A stretch of DNA of 64,000 nucleotides from positions 1 through 64,000 of the forward strand of contig NZ_JACHEE010000008.1 in NCBI RefSeq assembly GCF_014207375.1, given 5' to 3'. The stretch comes from Arthrobacter sp. AZCC_0090 (GTDB lineage Bacteria; Actinomycetota; Actinomycetes; Actinomycetales; Micrococcaceae). How positions within the stretch are numbered: position 1 is the stretch's first letter; the number at the start of each line of letters is the position of its first letter. Shown here piece by piece: positions 58,714 to 64,000 of this stretch. A program made the translations under genes and the position numbers. The notes beneath the pieces are model-generated. The model had not been told where the DNA came from. It was given only the letters and a program-made list of their open reading frames with translations, and made no database searches.

Positions 58714-59859
58714 ATGGCTACCGCAGAGAGTTATGTCTTGGCGATCGGGACCAAAAAAGGACTGTGGCTGGCACGCAGCGCAGACCGCAAGGAATGGTCC
58801 CTCTCCGGCCCGCACTTCCTCATGAGCGAGATCCCCAGCATCGGGATCGACACCCGGGGGGACAACCCCCGGATCATGGTGGGCGTACGCTCCGAACACT
58901 GGGGGCCCACTGTGGTCCACTCCGATGACCTAGGCGCCACGTGGACCGAGCCCGAACAAGGCGCCATCAAATTCCCCGAGGACACCGACGCCGCGCTCGA
59001 ACGGATCTGGCAGATCTACCCGGACTCCGCATCCCGGCCCGGGGTCGTCTGGGCGGGTTGCGAGCCGATCTCCGTCTGGAAGTCCACCGACGGCGGCGAG
59101 CACTTTGAGCTGAACCGTGGCCTGTGGGACCACCCCCATCGCAGCGAATGGGGAGCAGGTTACGGCGGCGCTGCCGCCCACTCGATCGTGATCAACCCAT
59201 CCGGGGAGAACGTCCACGTCGCCATGAGCACGGGGGGCGTCTACCGATCGCTCGACGGCGGATCCTCCTGGGAGGCCCGGAACAAGGGGATTTCGGCCTA
59301 CTTCATGCCGGACCCCAATCCCGAGTTCGGCCAGTGCGTACACAAGATCGCTGCGGATGCCGCCGTCGAAGGCCGCCTGTACGCGCAGAACCACCACGGC
59401 GTGTACCGCACGGATGACAACGGCGAGAACTGGGTTTCAATCGCCGAGGGGCTTCCGGCTGATTTCGGTTTCGTGATGCTCACCCATCCCCGCCGCGAAG
59501 GTACCGCGTGGGTGGTCCCGATCAAGGCGGACGGCGAGCGGATTCCGCCGGATGGCCGGTTAGCGATGCACCGCACGGACGACGCCGGGAATACCTGGAA
59601 ACGTCTGGACGTGGGACTCCCGGACCACGAATACAATGCAGTGCTCCGTGACGCGGCCGCGGTGGATTCAGCTGAACCTGCCGGGGTGTACTTCGGAACA
59701 CGCGGCGGTTCGGTCTACGCCAGCGCTGACGAGGGCGAGTCTTTCATCGAGGTCGCCTCGCATCTGCCCGATGTCTTGTGCGTCCGGGCTGCCGTTGTCT
59801 CCCGCGATCTTGCTGCTGAATTGGCCACTGCCTCCGCGGCATCCGGCCTGCCAGCGTAG
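58714..59859 (+). CDS. Sialidase-like beta-propeller protein with Asp-box repeats
   Basis: 381 residues. At least six Asp-box (SxDxGxTW) motifs mark propeller blades: SDDLGATW, STDGGEHF, SLDGGSSW, TDDNGENW, TDDAGNTW, SADEGESF. No signal peptide or catalytic sialidase Arg/Tyr set is obvious, so it may bind rather than hydrolyse, as in YCF48/photosystem assembly-like proteins. ATG 58714 preferred over 58705. The MoaD-like gene starts eight bases after its stop, a pairing conserved in other actinobacteria as I recall. Confidence 0.82.
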   Translation: MATAESYVLAIGTKKGLWLARSADRKEWSLSGPHFLMSEIPSIGIDTRGDNPRIMVGVRSEHWGPTVVHSDDLGATWTEPEQGAIKFPEDTDAALERIWQIYPDSASRPGVVWAGCEPISVWKSTDGGEHFELNRGLWDHPHRSEWGAGYGGAAAHSIVINPSGENVHVAMSTGGVYRSLDGGSSWEARNKGISAYFMPDPNPEFGQCVHKIAADAAVEGRLYAQNHHGVYRTDDNGENWVSIAEGLPADFGFVMLTHPRREGTAWVVPIKADGERIPPDGRLAMHRTDDAGNTWKRLDVGLPDHEYNAVLRDAAAVDSAEPAGVYFGTRGGSVYASADEGESFIEVASHLPDVLCVRAAVVSRDLAAELATASAASGLPA

Positions 59860-59867
59860 GACAAACG

Positions 59868-60155
59868 TTGTCTGACATCACCGTAGTTTTGCCCAGCGTG
59901 CTCCAGCCCCTCGCCGGCGGGCAGTCCTACCTGACTACGCCCGCCGACGGAGCTGTGACCGTGGAAAGCTTGCTTGACGCTGTGACCGGGGACTACCCGG
60001 TGCTGGCCCGGAGGCTCCGGGACGAAACCGGGTCCCTCCGCCGCTACGTGAATATTTACGTGAATGGCGAGGAGGTCCGGCGATTGAAAGGTCTGGATAC
60101 TGAAGTTGCGGCCGGCCAGGAGGTCTTGATCATCCAGTCCGTGGCTGGCGGCTGA
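59868..60155 (+). CDS. MoaD/ThiS family ubiquitin-like protein
   Basis: 95 residues from TTG 59868. The beta-grasp fold is recognisable: TVVLPSVLQPLAGGQS, YVNIYVNGEEVRRLKGLDTEVAAGQEVLIIQSVAGG. It ends in Gly-Gly, the adenylation/thiocarboxylate terminus used by MoaD, ThiS and archaeal SAMPs. No E1-like enzyme or molybdopterin gene is nearby. Cotranscribed with the beta-propeller gene. Confidence 0.88.
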   Translation: MSDITVVLPSVLQPLAGGQSYLTTPADGAVTVESLLDAVTGDYPVLARRLRDETGSLRRYVNIYVNGEEVRRLKGLDTEVAAGQEVLIIQSVAGG

Positions 60156-60172
60156 GCGGTTCGGGGCCAGGA

Positions 60173-60409
60173 TCAGGCCACTCGCCAGACTGTGCATTCG
60201 TCGGTATTGATGGCCTTGCGGAGGCCGGTCAGCTGATCCATGATCCAGACGACCCCGATGCCCGGGGCCGTCTCCTGGACACTGCCCCGGCGGATGACCA
60301 CGTCATCGTAGGAGGGTCCCACGGAGAGGCGGGCTTCGATCTGGTCGCCGCGGTGCAGCTGGTCAAGTGCGCGGATTCGAGTGGGGTGGGTTGATACTTC
60401 CTTCAACAT
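60173..60409 (-). CDS. Small hypothetical protein (78 residues)
   Basis: MLKEVSTHPTRIRALDQLHRGDQIEARLSVGPSYDDVVIRRGSVQETAPGIGVVWIMDQLTGLRKAINTDECTVWRVA. AGGGAGG lies nine bases before ATG 60409. It has a beta-rich pattern and no known domain. Convergent with the MoaD-like gene and upstream of the MHS transporter terminator. Confidence 0.65.
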   Translation of the reverse strand: MLKEVSTHPTRIRALDQLHRGDQIEARLSVGPSYDDVVIRRGSVQETAPGIGVVWIMDQLTGLRKAINTDECTVWRVA

Positions 60410-60531
60410 GGTGGCCTCCCTGGCTGGAGCTGCCAGCGTTTGCCGGCTATCCCAGTGTGGCGGGCCAATGTTGCAGGGTGATTTCGTCTGGGTTAGCCGT
60501 GGGTAAGACTTCCGGGACAAAGAAAATCCGC

Positions 60532-60580
60532 TGTTCCCCACCGGCCTGAGCTTGAGAAAGCCGGGAGTCGGTGGGGAACA
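60532..60580 (-). terminator. Hairpin terminator of the MHS transporter gene
   Basis: TGTTCCCCACCG (60532-60543) pairs with CGGTGGGGAACA (60569-60580), 28 bases beyond the transporter stop on the minus strand. Confidence 0.75.
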
Positions 60581-60607
60581 ACGGATAGGGCTGAAACTGG
60601 TGGCGTC

Positions 60608-61924
60608 CTACTTCAGGCCGAGCTCCGCCGTCGGGGTCTTGAAGGATTCCCGGGCGGTCATCGCGGAGACCGCTGCGATGACGCAGATGACGCCGGTGAA
60701 GATGCTGATCTGGACCCAGCCGCCTGCTTTGGTGCCGCCGATTGCGGTGACGATGGTCGGGGCGAAGCCTGCCATGAGGAAGCCGAGCTGCGTGCCGATC
60801 GCCAAGCCGGAGAAGCGGACCTTGGTGCTGAACATCTCGCCGTAGAAGGAGGGCCATACAGCGTTGGCTGCGGCGTAACCAAGGGCGAAGTACACCACGG
60901 ACACCAGGAACATGAGCGGCACGTTCCCGGATTCAAGCGTCAGGAGGAACACCGGCGTCATGATGGCGCTGGCTACGGCACCGTAGATGAAGACGGGCTT
61001 GCGGCCGATCCGGTCAGCCAGCTTGCCGAAGACCGGCTGGGTGCCAAGGGCCACGATATTGGCTGCCACAACGAGCCACAGGGTGATGGTGCTGTTGACG
61101 TGGGCCACGTCCTGGGCGTACTTGATGGCCAGGGTGCCGAAGACCGTGCTCACGGCGGAGATGAAGGCGCAGCAGACAACGCGCAGGACATCGGCCCAGT
61201 GCAGCCTGAGGAGGTCGGCTACCGGAAGCTTGGCGATTTGGTGATTCTTCTTGGCCTCTTCGAATGCGGGCGGCTCGTGCAGGGTGCGACGGATGAAGAA
61301 AGCTACCAGGACCACGACGGCGCTGAGCCAGAACGGGATGCGCCAGCCGATGCCGTACTTGATCTCGTCCGGAAGGGCAACCACGGGGATGAAGACCAGC
61401 GCCGCGAGGATCTGGCCGCCCTGGGTTCCGGTGAGGGTCCAGGAGGTGAAGAACGAACGGCGGTTGTCCGGGGCGTGTTCCAGTGTCATGGACGAGGCGC
61501 CAGCTTGCTCACCCGCAGCCGAGAGGCCCTGGCAAAGACGCGCGAAGACCAGAAGTGCAGGGGCCCACCAACCGATGGTCTTGAAGTCGGGGAGGCAGCC
61601 GATGATGAACGTCGCCGCGCCCATGAGCACCAAGGTGAACATCAGGACGCGCTGGCGGCCGATGCGGTCGCCGAAGTGCCCCAGGATGATGGCTCCGACT
61701 GGCCGTGCCACGTAGGCGAAGCCGAAGGTCGCGAAGGACATGATGGCGGCGTTGGCGTCGGCGCTGGGGAAGAAGACGTGCGGGAAGATCAAGGCCGCGG
61801 CCGAACCGAAGATGAAGAAGTCGTAGTACTCGACGGCGCTGCCGAGGAAGCTGGCGAGGGCGGCCTTCTTCGGCGTTCCTGCCGTGGCGGTGCCCGGCGT
61901 CGTAGACGGGATCGTGTGACTCAT
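60608..61924 (-). CDS. MHS-family MFS transporter, probably shikimate/quinate uptake (ShiA-like)
   Basis: 438 residues, twelve transmembrane helices, with the metabolite:H+ symporter signature FAYVARPVGAIILGHFGDRIGRQRVLMFTLVLMGAATFIIGCLP and the loop SAAGEQAGASSMTLEHAPDNRRSFFTS. ShiA and related carriers take up shikimate, alpha-ketoglutarate or betaine. Here it is divergent from an IclR regulator and near a shikimate/quinate dehydrogenase, so uptake of one of those is likely. AAGGA precedes the ATG. Confidence 0.9.
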   Translation of the reverse strand: MSHTIPSTTPGTATAGTPKKAALASFLGSAVEYYDFFIFGSAAALIFPHVFFPSADANAAIMSFATFGFAYVARPVGAIILGHFGDRIGRQRVLMFTLVLMGAATFIIGCLPDFKTIGWWAPALLVFARLCQGLSAAGEQAGASSMTLEHAPDNRRSFFTSWTLTGTQGGQILAALVFIPVVALPDEIKYGIGWRIPFWLSAVVVLVAFFIRRTLHEPPAFEEAKKNHQIAKLPVADLLRLHWADVLRVVCCAFISAVSTVFGTLAIKYAQDVAHVNSTITLWLVVAANIVALGTQPVFGKLADRIGRKPVFIYGAVASAIMTPVFLLTLESGNVPLMFLVSVVYFALGYAAANAVWPSFYGEMFSTKVRFSGLAIGTQLGFLMAGFAPTIVTAIGGTKAGGWVQISIFTGVICVIAAVSAMTARESFKTPTAELGLK

Positions 61925-62004
61925 GGTGTTCCTTTGTGTGACGGCGATGTCGCATCTGGCTGAATTTTGCGTACCTGGAACGTCGATGTTGGTCCGGCAG
62001 CGGC

Positions 62005-62033
62005 CTCACACTGTAGCCACATTGTGAGAGCTA
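62005..62033. promoter_or_regulatory. IclR-linked operator with 24-bp near-palindrome upstream of the MHS gene
   Basis: CTCACACTGTAGCCACATTGTGAG (62005-62028) matches its reverse complement at 20 of 24 positions. GCCACAT-T-GTGAGAGCTA (62016-62033) recurs inverted at 62103-62120. The sequence lies between divergent genes of the shikimate locus. Confidence 0.6.
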
Positions 62034-62102
62034 CTTGTGCGATATAGCAATGATGACTGTGAGCGCAGTCACTTGTCAAGATATTTACTCACCATCTAGA
62101 TA

Positions 62103-62120
62103 TAGCTCTCACGATGTGGC
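62103..62120. promoter_or_regulatory. Second, inverted copy of the IclR-linked site
   Basis: TAGCTCTCACGATGTGGC, 17 of 18 bases complementary to 62016-62033. It sits 12 bases before the iclR start, where it can block transcription of the regulator gene itself. Confidence 0.55.
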
Positions 62121-62131
62121 AATCTTGATCT

Positions 62132-62902
62132 ATGGATGTGAAGGAAGACACAAAGACCGACATGATCGGCAAGGCCCTGGGCCTCCTTGTGCTGCTGGGT
62201 AACGAGCCGAAGGGGGCGAGTGCCTCTGAGCTCGCCCGCCAGGCGGAATTGCCTTTCAGTACCACCTATCGCCTGCTCGGATCCCTGACGCGCGATGGTT
62301 TTGTGGACTACGAGGCCGATGGCCGCCGCTACCACCTGGGACTCCGTGTCTTCCAGCTCGGGCAGCGGGTGTCCAACCACCACGGCTTTGCCGGTACGGC
62401 TCGGCCCATCCTGCAGCGCGTGACGGAGGGAACCGGCGAAGCCACCATCCTGTCGGTCCGGGACGGCCACCACCACCTCACGGTCAACAAGGTGGACGGC
62501 CCCCAAATGTTCCGGGTCACCAGCGATCCGGGGCATCTTGGAATGCTGCACACCACTGCGGTAGGCAAGGCGCTGGTTGCCTTCGCTGAGGACGAGGAGC
62601 GGAAGCTGCTCCTGGAAGAGCTTGAACTGGAGCCGCTCACGGAATTCTCCATCACCGATCGCGACGCCTTCCGCGTGGAAATCGAGAAGGTCCGCCGCCA
62701 GGGCTACGCGATCATGGACGAGGAGAATGAGGTGGGCATGCGCGCCGTCGCCGTCCCCGTCCTCAACTCCCAGGGCGTTGCCTTCGCATCCCTTGCCACC
62801 GCGGTCCCTGTTTTCCGAATGACCGTGGAACAGCTCGTGGCTGTCGTACCCCTGTTGAAGAGTGCGGCGTCCGAGCTTGCCGACCGCTTGCCGCAGCGCT
62901 GA
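62132..62902 (+). CDS. IclR family regulator of the shikimate/quinate locus
   Basis: 256 residues. N-terminal winged HTH: MIGKALGLLVLLGNEPKGASASELARQAELPFSTTYRLLGSLTRDGFVDY. IclR ligand domain with TGEATILSVRDGHHHLTVNKVDGPQMFRVTSDPGHLGMLHTTAVGKALVAFAEDE. IclR proteins often control quinate, shikimate and protocatechuate genes. It lies between the transporter and the dehydrogenase and probably acts on the nearby palindromes. Confidence 0.93.
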   Translation: MDVKEDTKTDMIGKALGLLVLLGNEPKGASASELARQAELPFSTTYRLLGSLTRDGFVDYEADGRRYHLGLRVFQLGQRVSNHHGFAGTARPILQRVTEGTGEATILSVRDGHHHLTVNKVDGPQMFRVTSDPGHLGMLHTTAVGKALVAFAEDEERKLLLEELELEPLTEFSITDRDAFRVEIEKVRRQGYAIMDEENEVGMRAVAVPVLNSQGVAFASLATAVPVFRMTVEQLVAVVPLLKSAASELADRLPQR

Positions 62903-62924
62903 AGGGCCTTGCGGCACCCACTTT

Positions 62925-62941
62925 TGTTCGCGATAAGAACA
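62925..62941 (+). promoter_or_regulatory. IclR-type operator before the shikimate dehydrogenase gene
   Basis: TGTTC-GCGATAA-GAACA is a perfect 5-bp inverted repeat with 7-base centre, of the size and spacing known for IclR/PcaU sites. It lies about 128 bases upstream of the dehydrogenase start. The intervening bases contain a second CACAA...TTGTG pair. Confidence 0.6.
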
Positions 62942-63068
62942 CAAGTGCAATATATGAACATTTTGTGTAGTCTGATTCATACCGCCCGGCGGAGCAGCAA
63001 GCTCTGGATGTCCTCAGGGAGTCCAGGGGAGCCAATCCTCGGGTGTAGTTGTCAAAGGAGCAATGAGC

Positions 63069-63992
63069 ATGAGCAACCGAGCCGAATCCTTCCTGGTGGG
63101 CCTTATCGGTGAAGGCGTATCGCCTTCGCTGACGCCGCCCATGCATGAGAGGGAGGCTGACGTCCAGGGGCTGCGCTACCTGTACCGGCCCATCGACCTC
63201 CTGGAGCTCTCCCTGCCCGGCTCCGCCGTCGGCGATCTCCTGACTTCCGCCTCACGGCTTGGCTACAACGGCCTCAACATCACGCACCCGTGCAAACAAC
63301 TGGTGCTGCCGTTCCTGGACGAGGTTTCCGAGGACGCCCGGCGGCTTGGCGCAGTGAACACCGTGTTGATCGAGGGCGGCCGCTTCATCGGCCACAACAC
63401 AGACTTCTCCGGTTTCAGTTCCGCCTTGGCTAGCGGCCTTCCCGACGCCGGACTGGACCGTGTCGTCCAGCTCGGCGCTGGGGGTGCCGGCTCCGCCGTC
63501 GCCTACGCGCTGCTTTCCGCGGGGGTCAAGACGCTGGACCTTGTGGATGTGGACCCTGCGCGCTGTGCCGAACGGGCGGCGGAACTCGCCGCGTTGTTCC
63601 CGGGCAGCACCGTCACGGCCCGGACGACGGCGGAGCTGCCGCAGCTCATGCCGCTGGCTGACGGTCTGGTGCACTGCACTCCGATGGGCATGGCCGCGCA
63701 TCCAGGCCTCCCACTGGACATGTCCCTCGTGGAACCCCGGCACTGGGTGGCCGATATCGTCTATCGGCCGATTGAAACCCAGCTGGTTCTCGAGGCCCGG
63801 GCCAAGGGGTGCCGGGTGCTCGACGGCGGCCGCATGGCCGTGGGCCAAGCCGCCGACGCGTTCCGCATCTTCACCGGCCGCGACGCCGATCCGGAGCGGA
63901 TGCGGTCACACTTCCTCGAGCTGGTGACCGCCGAAGAGTCCACAGCTGAAGAGTCGAAGTCCGGCAAGGCTCTCGCCGGGACGGGGCACTGA
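63069..63992 (+). CDS. Shikimate (or quinate/shikimate) 5-dehydrogenase
   Basis: 307 residues. Catalytic Lys76 in NITHPCKQLVLP, Asp112 in GHNTDFSGF, the NAD(P) loop LGAGGAGSAVAYALL and the C-terminal YRPIETQLVLEARAKGCRVLDGGRMAVGQAADAFRIFTG. The PIDLLEL segment and the linked transporter point to a catabolic quinate/shikimate dehydrogenase rather than the biosynthetic aroE. Start ATG 63069 is eight bases after AGGAG; ATG 63063 is only two. Its stop overlaps the next start by one base. Confidence 0.92.
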   Translation: MSNRAESFLVGLIGEGVSPSLTPPMHEREADVQGLRYLYRPIDLLELSLPGSAVGDLLTSASRLGYNGLNITHPCKQLVLPFLDEVSEDARRLGAVNTVLIEGGRFIGHNTDFSGFSSALASGLPDAGLDRVVQLGAGGAGSAVAYALLSAGVKTLDLVDVDPARCAERAAELAALFPGSTVTARTTAELPQLMPLADGLVHCTPMGMAAHPGLPLDMSLVEPRHWVADIVYRPIETQLVLEARAKGCRVLDGGRMAVGQAADAFRIFTGRDADPERMRSHFLELVTAEESTAEESKSGKALAGTGH

Positions 63993-64000
63993 TGCGCACG
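63992..64000 (+). CDS. Start of the next gene in the shikimate operon (truncated by window end)
   Basis: ATG CGC ACG begins at 63992 within TGATG, the overlap pattern used by coupled genes elsewhere in the window. Only three codons are visible, so identity is unknown. Confidence 0.35.

Overview
The window looks like chromosomal DNA of a high-GC actinobacterium, most probably Arthrobacter or a close relative in the Micrococcaceae. This is an inference from several things: strong G/C preference at third codon positions, many GTG and TTG starts, promoters with a TAnnnT box six to seven bases before the start codon (leaderless transcripts), the order rpsF-ssb-rpsR-rplI-dnaB, a WXG100 protein, and family assignments typical of soil actinobacteria. 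No rRNA, tRNA, CRISPR array or prophage was seen. The only insertion-sequence coding remnant is the 3' end of an IS30-type transposase at the left edge.

Layout. 1-3.5 kb: IS30 end, a dihydrofolate-reductase-fold protein, and an acetyltransferase/TetR/MFS operon with a palindrome over its start codon. 3.5-7.5 kb: a MacA/MacB-like efflux operon. 7.6-9.8 kb: two divergent PAP2 phosphatase genes, one fused to a lipid kinase domain. 10-15.5 kb: ABC-2 exporter, NarL-type two-component system and a GntR/DUF1648 pair. 15.6-25.4 kb: an M18 aminopeptidase, two small membrane proteins, the ribosomal S6-SSB-S18-L9 operon, PhzF, a flavin reductase, two membrane proteins with L7/L12-like tails, and dnaB behind a long leader carrying DnaA-box-like sites.

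25.4-36.6 kb is a catabolic island: aldehyde dehydrogenase and TetR on the minus strand, divergent from an operon of amidohydrolase, a complete oligopeptide-type ABC importer, an FAD amine oxidase and a cupin. The set suggests uptake, amide cleavage, oxidative deamination and aldehyde oxidation of an N-acylated amine. 36.6-48.1 kb is mixed: thioesterase, DoxX, MATE pump, small membrane proteins, CGNR regulator, EamA exporter, WXG100, DUF2277, the csoR-copZ-copA copper operon, and a hydrolase-fold protein lacking its nucleophile serine.

48.4-55.8 kb is the most coherent metabolic unit: kdgK-iclR-ridA on one strand and, divergently, a D-serine-dehydratase-like PLP enzyme, an N-acyl-D-amino-acid deacylase, a KDPG aldolase and a GntP permease. 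Together they can be read as a route from an N-acetyl-D-glucosaminate-like sugar acid to pyruvate and glyceraldehyde-3-phosphate. 56-64 kb holds a secreted S53 peptidase, a universal stress protein, a beta-propeller/MoaD-like pair, and a shikimate/quinate locus (MHS transporter, IclR regulator, dehydrogenase) with clear operator palindromes.

The main unexplained structure is a family of intergenic elements built from strictly 19-nt phased units that turn around near a GAATTC-like centre (37601-37715, 48139-48240, 55861-55999). A second family of about 60-nt palindromes lies between convergent genes (3474-3535, 43412-43471).
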